DNA of 46,391 nucleotides from Ruminococcus sp. (GCA_023665505.1 JAMPDU010000007.1:1-46391); one strand, 5' to 3'; positions 8,189 to 16,246 are shown, counted from the first letter of the stretch. Program-made: numbers and translations. Notes: generated from the letters alone by a model not told the origin.

Positions 8189-10492
8189 ATGCAAAGACTT
8201 CACAAAATATTAATAATTGCGGCGGCGTACCTTGCGGTCGCTTTGGCGGCGGTGAACATCGCCCTCAGATTTCCCGGGCATACGGCTCTTATTCTCATAG
8301 TTTTTGCCGCCTGTACCGCGGTTTCAGCCCTCTTCCTTACGCTGGGTATGAAGTATTTGGGTCGCGAGCACGCCGCAAGGGAGCGTGAACGGCTTTCCAA
8401 AATTATGCACAGCCTTAACGCCATGGTCATTCTTTGGGAGGACGACTTCCGCTATGTTGAGGTAAACGACGAGCTTACCAAGTCTATAGGCTATACTTCC
8501 GAGGATTTGGCGGACGTCAAAAATTTGCAGAAAGTCCTGCCGCCGGACGCTTTCGCGCCAAGTTTGCAGGCGATAGTCAACAACCGGGACGAGGAGTTCT
8601 ACGTTACCGCAAAGGGCGGAGCGAAAGTCTGCACGATTTGGAACACGTCCATTATGAGCACCGTTCAGAGCAAGACCCGCACCACCTGCCTGATGATGTC
8701 TATCGGCATGGACATCAGCGAAACGGTGCGCATGAAAGAGGACTTGATACGCTACTCCAAAGACCTTGCGGAGTCGGAAAGCAGGTACTCCCTTTCGATG
8801 GAGCTTTCGGAAATAGGCATAGTCCTGAAAAAAGCAAATAAAAATACCTTTTATGTGTCGGAGCAGCTTTGCAAAAAGCTGGGCATCGAAAAGGGCGACG
8901 ATATTCCCGCCGAGGCTCTCCGGGAGCTTTTCCACGAGGACGACAAAAAGGTTTTCGACGCTCTTGCCGCGTCCATGACGAGCCTGCGGGGGTACGACAA
9001 CAACGAGATACACCACAGCGAGTTCCGCGTTTTGGAGGCGGACGGTCAGTACCACTGGTTCGATTTCAGGTATAAGGTTACGCCAAACGCCGACATCAAC
9101 TTCGCCAACATAGGCGGCGCGGTTATCGACGTTACACAGGACAAGGCGAAGGACACCCTTATCGAGAAAATGGCGTACATCGACGACGTTACCCAGATTT
9201 TCAACAGAAACAAGTTTATGCAGATAGGTCAGGAAACTTTCGAGTGCGCCGCGGAAAGCGGTTCGGGAATTTCCTACTGGGTTATCGTGCTTGATATTGA
9301 CAATTTCCACCTTGTGAACGACACCTGCGGCTACGAAAGCGGAAACAGGCTGCTGAACGAGTTCGGCAAAATTGTTGACAAGTCCCTTACCGAGGGAGGC
9401 ATCGGCGCGAGAATTGGCGGCGACAACTTCGCTTTGCTTATTCACGACATCGGGGACGACGAGCTGCCCATAAATATTGTAAAGGGCATTCAGGAAAATC
9501 TTAAAGTTTTCTGCGACGAAAGTTTCGCGGCGCAGGGCGTGACCTGCTCGGCGGGTTACTGCAAAATGTCCGACGGCGGCAGCGATTTCGCGCAGGTTCT
9601 CGACCACGCGGAATTCTCCCTCAGCATGTCCGACGGCACAAAGAACGATATTATTCGGTACGACAACAAAATTCACGATAAAATCATCGAGAGCAACGCC
9701 ATTGAGGCGGAGCTTGCCAAGGCTATCGAGAATAACGAGCTTGCGCTGTACTATCAGCCGAAAATCGACCTTGCGGACGGTACTCTTATGGGTATGGAGG
9801 CTCTTATCCGCTGGATTAAGCCGGACGGCACGGTTATTCCTCCCAGCCAGTTTATTCCCGTGGCGGAACATTCCCTGCTCATCACAAAAATAAGCGATTT
9901 CGTGCTGCACGAGGCTTGCCGCCAAAACAAGGCTTGGCAGGACAAGGGCTACCCGCCTATTGCGGTTTCGATAAACCTTACGGCGGTGGACTTCTACCAA
10001 ACCGACGTTAAAGAGGCAATACAAAAGGCGCTGGACGAAACGGGGCTTGAGCCGCAGTGGCTTGACGTGGAGCTTACCGAGTCCCTGGCGTTAAAGGACA
10101 TCGACCACGCCATTCAGCAGATGCAGGAAATCCGCGATTTGGGCGTACAGCTTTCAATGGACGACTTCGGCACGGGTTACTCGTCCCTCAGCTATATTCA
10201 GGTGCTGCCCATTACGCTGCTGAAACTTGACCGCTCCTTTATAATGTATTTGGAGGAGGACGAGATTTCGCGGGAAATCGTTTCGGCGGTTATAAGAATA
10301 GCCAAGTCCAAAAAGATAGAGACTATCGCCGAGGGCATCGAAACGGTGGGTCAGGCGGAAATTCTGAAACAGTCGGGCTGCGATTTGGCGCAGGGCTACT
10401 TCTTTGGCAAGCCCATGCCCGTTGACAGGTTTGAGGAATTTATGGCTGAAAAGGCGAGAGAGCACGCGGAAAAAGTTTCCGCAAACGCGTAA
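8189..10492 (+). CDS. Membrane PAS-GGDEF-EAL protein with degenerate GGDEF site
   Basis: A 767-residue signalling protein. It has two membrane segments (about 8-26 and 31-52), two PAS-like sensory regions (about 65-160 and 195-310), a GGDEF domain (about 325-490) and an EAL domain (about 505-755). The GGDEF signature reads GGDNF (410-414): the glutamate needed for metal-assisted cyclisation is Asn, so cyclase activity is doubtful and the domain may only bind GTP. The EAL domain keeps E537 (MEALIRW), VELTES, DDFGTGYSSL (from 658), LKLDRSF and AEGIET, so phosphodiesterase activity is likely. GGGAGGAGGG precedes the ATG. It is the second EAL protein in the window, which suggests that this region lowers c-di-GMP under two different inputs. 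Confidence 0.92.
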   Translation: MQRLHKILIIAAAYLAVALAAVNIALRFPGHTALILIVFAACTAVSALFLTLGMKYLGREHAARERERLSKIMHSLNAMVILWEDDFRYVEVNDELTKSIGYTSEDLADVKNLQKVLPPDAFAPSLQAIVNNRDEEFYVTAKGGAKVCTIWNTSIMSTVQSKTRTTCLMMSIGMDISETVRMKEDLIRYSKDLAESESRYSLSMELSEIGIVLKKANKNTFYVSEQLCKKLGIEKGDDIPAEALRELFHEDDKKVFDALAASMTSLRGYDNNEIHHSEFRVLEADGQYHWFDFRYKVTPNADINFANIGGAVIDVTQDKAKDTLIEKMAYIDDVTQIFNRNKFMQIGQETFECAAESGSGISYWVIVLDIDNFHLVNDTCGYESGNRLLNEFGKIVDKSLTEGGIGARIGGDNFALLIHDIGDDELPINIVKGIQENLKVFCDESFAAQGVTCSAGYCKMSDGGSDFAQVLDHAEFSLSMSDGTKNDIIRYDNKIHDKIIESNAIEAELAKAIENNELALYYQPKIDLADGTLMGMEALIRWIKPDGTVIPPSQFIPVAEHSLLITKISDFVLHEACRQNKAWQDKGYPPIAVSINLTAVDFYQTDVKEAIQKALDETGLEPQWLDVELTESLALKDIDHAIQQMQEIRDLGVQLSMDDFGTGYSSLSYIQVLPITLLKLDRSFIMYLEEDEISREIVSAVIRIAKSKKIETIAEGIETVGQAEILKQSGCDLAQGYFFGKPMPVDRFEEFMAEKAREHAEKVSANA

Positions 10493-10507
10493 AATCGGAG
10501 GTTTGCT

Positions 10508-10768
10508 ATGCTGTACCCGTATATGACCCTTGCGGACGAGACTGAAATCGTTCACTCGCAGATACTCAACGGCGAAAAGGTTGTTGTGCATTTTGAGCGT
10601 CCCACCGAGGAGGGATTTGATTCCGCGCGGTTTGAGCTGCCGAGCTATGAAATGCTTTACGGCGAGGGGTACTCAAAAAGCGAGCTTGACTTTTTTGTGG
10701 AACTGCTCCGAAATAACGCGCATTTGATTTACAAATATGCCAAAAGCGGTGGTGTGAAAATTGCCTAA
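10508..10768 (+). CDS. Small hypothetical protein downstream of the GGDEF-EAL gene
   Basis: An 86-residue soluble protein that I do not recognise. It has no signal peptide or membrane segment; it looks mixed alpha/beta with an acidic N-terminal half and a helical C-terminus ending in a Lys-rich tail. CGGAGG lies 7 bases before the ATG, and the gap to the GGDEF-EAL stop is only 15 bases, so the two are probably co-transcribed and may work together (inference). Confidence 0.75.
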   Translation: MLYPYMTLADETEIVHSQILNGEKVVVHFERPTEEGFDSARFELPSYEMLYGEGYSKSELDFFVELLRNNAHLIYKYAKSGGVKIA

Positions 10769-10839
10769 CTTGTTTACGGTTTGCGGTTTTGGAGCAAGTG
10801 TCAAAACCGAATTAAGTTGTTAAATTAATGCAAAATATA

Positions 10840-10874
10840 GGGTACGGGAACACTGTACCCTTGTTTTGGATTTT
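10840..10874 (+). terminator. Weak hairpin before pfkA
   Basis: GGGTAC (10840-10845) and GTACCC (10855-10860) form a 6-bp stem followed by TTGTTTTGGATTTTT. It could be a weak terminator for the upstream pair, or a leader structure of the phosphofructokinase mRNA, whose ATG is 50 bases on. Confidence 0.4.
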
Positions 10875-10910
10875 TAGAGTTTTAAAAAAATCCGCAGGAG
10901 GAATGTTACT

Positions 10911-11996
10911 ATGGCTAAAAAAAGAATTGGTATTCTCACAAGCGGCGGCGACTGCCCCGGACTTAACGCTACCATAAGGGGCGTGGCAAAGGCGTGCTTT
11001 GAGAGAATGGGCGAGGACAAGGTGGAGATTGTCGGCATTCAGAACGGCTACTACGGCTTGATAAACAACATCGCCCGGGATATGAAACCCTCGGAGTTTT
11101 CCGGAATTCTCACACGGGGCGGCACTATCCTCGGCACTAAGCGGCAGCCGTTTAAGATGATGTCCGTTATCGGCGAGGACAACGTTGACAAAATCAAGGC
11201 TATGAAAGACACCTACAAAAAACAGAAACTGGACTGCCTTTTAACCCTCGGCGGAAACGGCACGCACAAGACCGCAAATCTTCTCTCGGAAGAGGGTTTG
11301 AACGTTATCGGTCTGCCCAAAACCATTGACAACGATATTTACGGCACCGACGTTACTTTCGGTTTTCACACCGCGGTTGACATTGCCACAGACGTTATCG
11401 ACCGCCTCCATACCACGGCGGCGTCCCACAGCAGAATTCTTATGGTGGAAATCATGGGCAACAAGGCGGGCTGGCTCACCCTTTACGCGGGTATCGCGGG
11501 GGGCGCGGACATTATCATAATCCCCGAAATCCCCTACAACCCCGAAAAGGTTATCGCCGCCCTGAAAAAGAGGAGCGACGCGGGAAAGACGTTCTCCATA
11601 GTTGCTTTCGCGGAGGGCGCGTTCGACGTGGACGAGGCTAAGCTCAAGAAAAAAGAGCGGGCGAGACTTCGGCAGGAGGCGGGAATTACTACCGCCACAA
11701 ACCGTCTCGCGGCGCAGATACAAAAGGGCACGGGCATTGAAACGAGAGTGTGCGTTCCCGGACATATGCTGAGAGGGGGAAGTCCCTCGGCGTACGACAG
11801 GGTGCTTGCCACAAAGTTCGGCGTTCGGGCGGCTAAGCTTATCGAGCAGGAGAAGTACGGCTATTCCGTGGCTATGGTGAAGAGCCTTATTACCGAAAAT
11901 CCCCTTAAAGACGTGGCTGGCAAGACAAAATTTGTCACCGAGGAGCATCAGCTTGTGGGTACGGCGAGACATCTGGGTATTTCCTTTGGCGACTAA
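10911..11996 (+). CDS. pfkA: 6-phosphofructokinase, group III-like, probably ATP-dependent
   Basis: A 361-residue glycolytic enzyme that phosphorylates fructose 6-phosphate to fructose 1,6-bisphosphate. It has the N-terminal SGGDCPGLNA nucleotide loop, GTKRQPF, and the catalytic PKTIDND motif (136-142) with the base Asp140. Phosphoryl-donor motif: GGNGT at 114-118. The Gly at the position equivalent to E. coli G104 favours ATP, while the Lys in PKTIDND is shared with PPi enzymes; Gly plus Lys is the combination known from group III ATP enzymes such as those of actinobacteria. Asn replaces the usual Asp/Glu at the third motif position. The length is longer than E. coli PfkA (320), as expected for this group. 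AGGAGG precedes the ATG. It stands alone. Confidence 0.92.
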   Translation: MAKKRIGILTSGGDCPGLNATIRGVAKACFERMGEDKVEIVGIQNGYYGLINNIARDMKPSEFSGILTRGGTILGTKRQPFKMMSVIGEDNVDKIKAMKDTYKKQKLDCLLTLGGNGTHKTANLLSEEGLNVIGLPKTIDNDIYGTDVTFGFHTAVDIATDVIDRLHTTAASHSRILMVEIMGNKAGWLTLYAGIAGGADIIIIPEIPYNPEKVIAALKKRSDAGKTFSIVAFAEGAFDVDEAKLKKKERARLRQEAGITTATNRLAAQIQKGTGIETRVCVPGHMLRGGSPSAYDRVLATKFGVRAAKLIEQEKYGYSVAMVKSLITENPLKDVAGKTKFVTEEHQLVGTARHLGISFGD

Positions 11997-12018
11997 AAGG
12001 GTACGTTATTTTCTGTAT

Positions 12019-12075
12019 GGGGGACGTGTTTTCCCCGTTCCGCAAATGTTAGAACGGGGAAAATGAACGTCCCCC
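12019..12075. repeat. Long imperfect palindrome between pfkA and the regulator gene
   Basis: GGGGGACGT (12019-12027) pairs with ACGTCCCCC (12067-12075), and GTTTTCCCCGTTC (12028-12040) pairs with GAACGGGGAAAA (12052-12063), leaving an 11-nt loop and a small 3-nt bulge. That is more than 20 bp of stem. No T-run follows directly, so it is either a stabilising or processing structure or a small palindromic element. Confidence 0.65.
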
Positions 12076-12110
12076 TGCAAATTTTACAAAATAAAAACAG
12101 GAGGACAGCT

Positions 12111-12785
12111 ATGCCGAAAATTTTAATTGTGGACGACGAAAAAATGATACGGAACGTCGTTAAGGAGTACGCCGAATTCGAGGGCTATGAAACCGCCGAG
12201 GCGGAGAACGGCATGGACGCGGTGGAGATGTGCCGAAACGAGGATTTCGACATCATAATTATGGATATTATGATGCCGCGGCTGGACGGCTATTCCGCGG
12301 TCAAGGAAATTCACAAAAACAAAAAAATTCCCGTGATAATGCTGTCCGCAAGGGGCGAGGAGTACGACAAGCTCTTCGGCTTTGAGATAGGCGTGGACGA
12401 CTATGTGGTGAAACCGTTCTCACCGAAAGAGCTGCTGGCGCGGATAAAGGCGGTGCTGAAACGGGGCGCGGCGGCGGAGGAAAGCGCGCGCATTGAAAAG
12501 ATTACCTATGAGGGGCTGGAAATAAATGTCACGGGACGGGAGGTCACCATCGACGGCAAAGCCGCACAGCTTACGCCGAAAGAGTACGACCTGCTGTTCT
12601 ACCTTGTGAGGAATAAGGGCATAGCTCTTTCCCGGGAAAAACTTTTGGAGGAAGTGTGGGGGTACGATTTTTACGGCGACGACCGCACCGTTGACACCCA
12701 CATAAAAATGCTGAGAAGTTCGCTGGGGGAGTACAGAAAATTCATTATAACGCTGCGGGGTATGGGGTACAAATTTGATACCTAA
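12111..12785 (+). CDS. OmpR/PhoB-family response regulator (second system)
   Basis: A 224-residue regulator. The receiver domain has DDE at 8-10, phosphoacceptor D52 (IIMDIMMP) and the Lys in VKPFS; the C-terminal winged helix has LSREKLLEEVWG and RTVDTHIKMLR. The start at 12111 follows GGAGG (12100-12104) by 6 bases; an in-frame ATG at 12063 lies in the palindrome and has no ribosome site. It precedes its presumptive kinase by 24 bases. The target genes are unknown, but the kinase, Fic and endonuclease III genes follow in the same transcript. Confidence 0.93.
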   Translation: MPKILIVDDEKMIRNVVKEYAEFEGYETAEAENGMDAVEMCRNEDFDIIIMDIMMPRLDGYSAVKEIHKNKKIPVIMLSARGEEYDKLFGFEIGVDDYVVKPFSPKELLARIKAVLKRGAAAEESARIEKITYEGLEINVTGREVTIDGKAAQLTPKEYDLLFYLVRNKGIALSREKLLEEVWGYDFYGDDRTVDTHIKMLRSSLGEYRKFIITLRGMGYKFDT

Positions 12786-12809
12786 TTAAAAATACCTCGG
12801 AGGTTTATT

Positions 12810-14288
12810 TTGAAAACTGCAAAAAAATGCTTTAAATCAATACGCCATACGGTTTGGATTTATTTCGCGATATTTATCACAAGCATACTGGTGTTAATGT
12901 GGTTCACCTTCGGCGTGTCCCTTGAATCCAACTACAAGCGGCTGAAAATTAGCAACATCTTCGACATCGCAAGCTACATTCTCACCGGGTGGAGCAAGGA
13001 CGAGTTCACCGACGACACCCTCGACACCCTCGCCTATGACAACGATATGTGCGTGCTTATTCAGGACGCTTACGGCAACGGAATTTACTCATACGATATG
13101 ATGGCGGACAACTGCCTTATTCACGGCGTTTACCGCCATGAGCTTAACAAGTACCGCGCCGAGGCGGCGGCAAGCCCCAACGGGATTTTTTACACCGAAA
13201 TAAAAAACCCCCGTTTCAACAACGATACCCTGCTTTTTGTGATGATACTGGGGGAAAAGGAAAACCCCAGCGGATATATTTTTCTGAACACTTCTCTTGA
13301 ACCCCTCAACTCCACAAAGGGCATTATCAACAGCCAGATTTTGTGGGTCAGCGTAATGCTGCTTATTTTGGGTTTGGGAATTTCTTACTTCCTCACAAGG
13401 CTTATCGAAACGCCTATCGTCCGCATTACAAAGTCGGCGAAAAAACTTGCCGAGGGGGACTATTCCGCACACTTTGACGGGCACGGCTACGCCGAGACGG
13501 AACAGCTTGCGGACACGTTAAACTATGCCGCCGAGGAGATTTCCAAGGTTGACAATCTGCGGCGGGACATTATCGCAAACGTTTCCCACGACCTGCGTAC
13601 CCCCCTTACAATGGTAAAGGCGTACGCGGAAATGATACGGGACTTGTCGGGGGACAACCCCGTAAAGCGGCAGGAGCACGTCAATATTATAATCGAGGAA
13701 AGCGACCGCCTTGCCGCCCTTGTGAACGATATTCTCGACCTGTCAAAGCTGGAGAGCAACAACGTGGGGCTGGAACCGTCCACATTTTCAATCACGAAAA
13801 AAATTTACGAGATTATGGGCAGGTACAGCCTGCTTTCCGAGCAGCAGGGGTATAAGTTTTTCGTCACCGCCGATAAAAATTTCGAGACGGAGGCGGACGT
13901 TATCAAAATGGAGCAGGTGCTGTACAATCTGATAAACAACGCGGTGAATTACACCGGGGAGAATAAAACGGTGTACATCACCCAGCTTGTGACGGACGAA
14001 ACTACCGCCCGCATTGAAATCACCGACACGGGCAAGGGCATCGAGCCGGAGCTGCTGCCGCTGATTTTCGACCGCTACTACCGCGCCGAAAAAAACAAAC
14101 GGGAGGTTATAGGCACGGGTTTGGGGCTTTCAATCGTCAAGCAAATTCTTAAACAGCACAATTTCAAATTTGGGGTACGTTCCGAAATTAATGTGGGCAG
14201 TACGTTTTGGTTTGAGGTTAAAGGGCGGGTTATCGAGGATTACAGCGATTACGAGGAGGAAAACGATGACGGACTTCCCGAAAATTGA
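12810..14288 (+). CDS. Sensor histidine kinase (second system), TTG start
   Basis: A 492-residue kinase with TM1 (about 15-37), a roughly 135-residue extracellular sensor, TM2 (about 175-195), HAMP (196-248), H260 in NVSHDLRTP, N-box (NLINNAVNY), DTGKGI and GTGLGLSIVKQ. It resembles the VanS/PhoR group. The start codon is TTG at 12810, 6 bases after CGGAGG; no ATG is nearby, and the sequence just after it leads straight into TM1. Its last 23 bases overlap the Fic gene, so translation of the two is probably linked. The signal is unknown. Confidence 0.92.
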   Translation: MKTAKKCFKSIRHTVWIYFAIFITSILVLMWFTFGVSLESNYKRLKISNIFDIASYILTGWSKDEFTDDTLDTLAYDNDMCVLIQDAYGNGIYSYDMMADNCLIHGVYRHELNKYRAEAAASPNGIFYTEIKNPRFNNDTLLFVMILGEKENPSGYIFLNTSLEPLNSTKGIINSQILWVSVMLLILGLGISYFLTRLIETPIVRITKSAKKLAEGDYSAHFDGHGYAETEQLADTLNYAAEEISKVDNLRRDIIANVSHDLRTPLTMVKAYAEMIRDLSGDNPVKRQEHVNIIIEESDRLAALVNDILDLSKLESNNVGLEPSTFSITKKIYEIMGRYSLLSEQQGYKFFVTADKNFETEADVIKMEQVLYNLINNAVNYTGENKTVYITQLVTDETTARIEITDTGKGIEPELLPLIFDRYYRAEKNKREVIGTGLGLSIVKQILKQHNFKFGVRSEINVGSTFWFEVKGRVIEDYSDYEEENDDGLPEN

Positions 14289-15018
14289 GGAGCTTAAAAA
14301 AAGGCTTTCCGAACTGCGCCCCCTTAACGCGGGTGAGCTGAAACGCCTTAAAGAGGAATTTATCGTTGGCAATACCTACCATTCCAACGCCATAGAGGGT
14401 TCGACGCTTACTCTTCGGGAGACCGCGCTCATTCTCGGCGAGGGGGTCACCGTTGCGGAAAAGCCTTTGCGGGAACATCTTGACGCCATAGGTCACAAAG
14501 ACGCTTTCGAGTACGCCGCCGAGCTTGCGGGGGACAATTCCCCAATAACGGAAAAAATTGTAAAGGATATACATTCCCTCGTCCTTATGGCGGACAGGGA
14601 AAACCGCGGCGTGTACAGAAACGTCCCGGTGACGATAGTCGGCGCGGGGCATACGCCGCCCCAGCCTTATCTTATTCCGAAACTTATGGAGCAGCTTATT
14701 ATCGACAGCGGGGAGCTTTTCGGGCAGGGAAACGTTATTGAGGCGGCGGCGGAATTTCACCTGCGGTTTGAGACGATACACCCGTTTATCGACGGCAACG
14801 GCAGAACGGGACGGCTTATTCTTAATTTAGAGCTTATGAAAAACGGTCTGTTGCCCATAAATATAAAATTTGCCGACAGGGCGAGATACTACAAAGCTTT
14901 TGAGGAGTACGCCGAAACCCAAAATATCGGCGGGTTTGCGGAAATGGTGTGCGGCTATGAAATTGCCGAGCTGGAAAGATACATTAAAATTATTGAGGGA
15001 AAGGAGCGTTCCCAATGA
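14266..15018 (+). CDS. Fic-family protein with N-terminal inhibitory motif
   Basis: A 250-residue Fic protein; the family usually transfers AMP (or another phosphate-containing group) onto hydroxyl side chains. The active-site motif HPFIDGNGRTGR starts at H172. A class II-type inhibitory helix motif S-x-x-x-E-G is present at 40-45 (SNAIEG), where Glu44 should obstruct the ATP gamma-phosphate site and keep the enzyme off until it is relieved. The start at 14266 is supported by GAGGAGG 7 bases upstream; a longer in-frame reading begins deep inside the kinase gene. It overlaps the kinase by 23 bases and nth by 4. This class occurs widely as a chromosomal housekeeping Fic, and no antitoxin gene is adjacent. 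The target is unknown. Confidence 0.9.
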   Translation: MTDFPKIEELKKRLSELRPLNAGELKRLKEEFIVGNTYHSNAIEGSTLTLRETALILGEGVTVAEKPLREHLDAIGHKDAFEYAAELAGDNSPITEKIVKDIHSLVLMADRENRGVYRNVPVTIVGAGHTPPQPYLIPKLMEQLIIDSGELFGQGNVIEAAAEFHLRFETIHPFIDGNGRTGRLILNLELMKNGLLPINIKFADRARYYKAFEEYAETQNIGGFAEMVCGYEIAELERYIKIIEGKERSQ

Positions 15019-15650
15019 CAAAAAAAGAAAGGGCGGCGCTTGCCGTAGCGGGACTGGAGGAAATCTATCCCGATGCGCGGTGCTCCCTTACATACAAAAA
15101 GCCTTATGAGCTGATGATTGCGGGGCGGCTTTCCGCCCAGTGCACCGACGCGCGGGTGAACATTGTCACAAAGCCGCTTTTTGAGAAGTACCCCACACTT
15201 GAGGCGTTCGCCGAGGCGGACGTGGACGAGGTTGCGGAAATAATCAAACCCTGCGGTCTGTACAAAACCAAAGCCAAAAGCATTGTGGAGGCTTGCCGCC
15301 GTCTGCTGTACGACTTCGGCGGTGAGATGCCCCGTACAATTGAGGAGCTGACAACCCTGTCGGGCATTGGCAGGAAAACCGCTAACCTGATTATGGGGGA
15401 CGTCCACGGTCTGCCCGCCATAGTCACGGACACCCACTGCATAAGGATTTGCGGGCGGCTGGGTCTGACGAAGGAAACCGACCCCAAAAAGGTGGAGCAA
15501 GATTTGCTGAAAATAATTCCTCCCGACAAGGGCAGCGATTTTTGCCATAGATTGGTAATGTTCGGCAGGGAGTTTTGTACGGCGAGAAGTCCAAAGTGTT
15601 TGGAGTGTCCGCTTAGAACTCATTTGCAGGGGTATGTTTGTAAATTGTAA
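15015..15650 (+). CDS. nth: Endonuclease III with displaced fourth iron-sulfur cysteine
   Basis: A 211-residue bifunctional DNA glycosylase/AP lyase of base-excision repair. The helix-hairpin-helix segment LSGIGRKTAN carries catalytic K121, and D139 lies in VTDTHC. The [4Fe-4S] loop normally reads C-x6-C-x2-C-x5-C. Here C188, C195 and C198 fit, but the fourth position (204) is Leu, and the next Cys is C209, three residues from the end. Either the cluster uses C209 or it is unstable or absent. The ATG overlaps the Fic stop (ATGA) and follows AAGGAG. Linkage to a two-component system and Fic is unusual but may be only operon packing. Confidence 0.93.
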   Translation: MTKKERAALAVAGLEEIYPDARCSLTYKKPYELMIAGRLSAQCTDARVNIVTKPLFEKYPTLEAFAEADVDEVAEIIKPCGLYKTKAKSIVEACRRLLYDFGGEMPRTIEELTTLSGIGRKTANLIMGDVHGLPAIVTDTHCIRICGRLGLTKETDPKKVEQDLLKIIPPDKGSDFCHRLVMFGREFCTARSPKCLECPLRTHLQGYVCKL

Positions 15651-15658
15651 AAAATCTC

Positions 15659-15687
15659 TTGACAAATAATTATTTTGTAATTATAAT
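15659..15687 (+). promoter_or_regulatory. BrnT/BrnA promoter with embedded palindromic operator
   Basis: TTGACA (15659-15664), a 17-base spacer and TATAAT (15682-15687). The predicted transcription start falls on the A of the toxin ATG at 15694. Between the hexamers, overlapping the -10, is a perfect inverted repeat ATAATTA-ttttg-TAATTAT (15666-15684), a likely binding site for the BrnA-type repressor (inference). Confidence 0.8.
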
Positions 15688-15693
15688 ATAAGT

Positions 15694-15984
15694 ATGGATA
15701 CAATAAATTTTGATTGGGACGAAAATAAAAACAGAATTAACAAAAAGAAACACGGTATTTCATTTGATGAGGCAAAAACTGTATTTTATGACAGTGACGC
15801 TCTTATGATAAACGACGCCGAGCACTCGGAACAGGAGGATAGATTTTTGCTGCTTGGAATGAGTAAAAACGCTAATTTATTGATTGTTTGTCATTGTTAC
15901 CGCGAATCGGACACCGTTATTCGTATTATTTCCGCAAGAAAAGCCGATAAAAACGAGACAAAACAATATTTTGACTGTATATAA
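15694..15984 (+). CDS. brnT: BrnT-family toxin (DUF497), probably leaderless mRNA
   Basis: A 96-residue protein matching BrnT ribonuclease toxins. It has the N-terminal pattern FDWDENKNRINKKKHGISF followed by DEA, a central beta-sheet, and a C-terminal IRIISARKADKNE segment typical of the family. Known BrnT toxins cleave RNA and stop growth, and are neutralised by BrnA. There is no Shine-Dalgarno sequence before the ATG, and the -10 hexamer ends 6 bases upstream, so the mRNA should start at or very near the start codon. The order toxin then antitoxin is normal for brnTA. The base composition is more AT-rich than the neighbouring housekeeping genes, consistent with transfer. Confidence 0.88.
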   Translation: MDTINFDWDENKNRINKKKHGISFDEAKTVFYDSDALMINDAEHSEQEDRFLLLGMSKNANLLIVCHCYRESDTVIRIISARKADKNETKQYFDCI

Positions 15985-16001
15985 AGAGGTGAGGTGATTT
16001 T

Positions 16002-16211
16002 ATGAAAAAAGAGTATGATTTTTCCAATGCGGTAAAAAACCCTTACGCCGAAAGATTAAGACAGCAATCGCCGGTTGATATTAACATAAAAATTATCGAC
16101 TTTTTCAAAAATCTTTCCGACGAAACGGGTATTCCCTATCAAACGCTGATAAATCTTTATTTGGCGGACTGCGTGAAAAACAATAAAAAAATTGAAGTGT
16201 CTTGGACATAA
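16002..16211 (+). CDS. brnA: BrnA-like ribbon-helix-helix antitoxin
   Basis: A 69-residue protein 17 bases after the toxin gene, with a strong GAGGTGAGGTG ribosome site. The N-terminal part should contact the toxin. The segment VDINIKIIDFFKNLSDETG followed by IPYQTLINLYL is a ribbon-helix-helix DNA-binding motif (beta strand, then two helices). In known systems BrnA neutralises BrnT and represses the operon. The contrast between a leaderless toxin start and a strong antitoxin ribosome site could favour excess antitoxin (inference). Confidence 0.82.
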   Translation: MKKEYDFSNAVKNPYAERLRQQSPVDINIKIIDFFKNLSDETGIPYQTLINLYLADCVKNNKKIEVSWT

Positions 16212-16216
16212 AAATT

Positions 16217-16246
16217 GAGGATAGATTTTCTATCCTCTTTTATTTT
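16217..16246 (+). terminator. Terminator of the brnTA pair
   Basis: GAGGATAG (16217-16224) pairs with CTATCCTC (16230-16237), followed by TTTTATTTT. It starts 5 bases after the antitoxin stop codon. Confidence 0.85.

Noticed and set aside
8324..10024. Long minus-strand open frame of 566 codons
   Set aside because: It lies antisense to the well-supported GGDEF-EAL gene, has no ribosome site and no recognisable domain; it reflects codon composition of the real gene.
11241..11972. Minus-strand frame of 243 codons inside pfkA
   Set aside because: Antisense shadow without motifs; pfkA has its catalytic motifs across the whole length.
10911..11996. PPi-dependent phosphofructokinase
   Set aside because: PKTIDND alone suggests this, but the donor motif keeps the Gly that favours ATP instead of the Asp of PPi enzymes.
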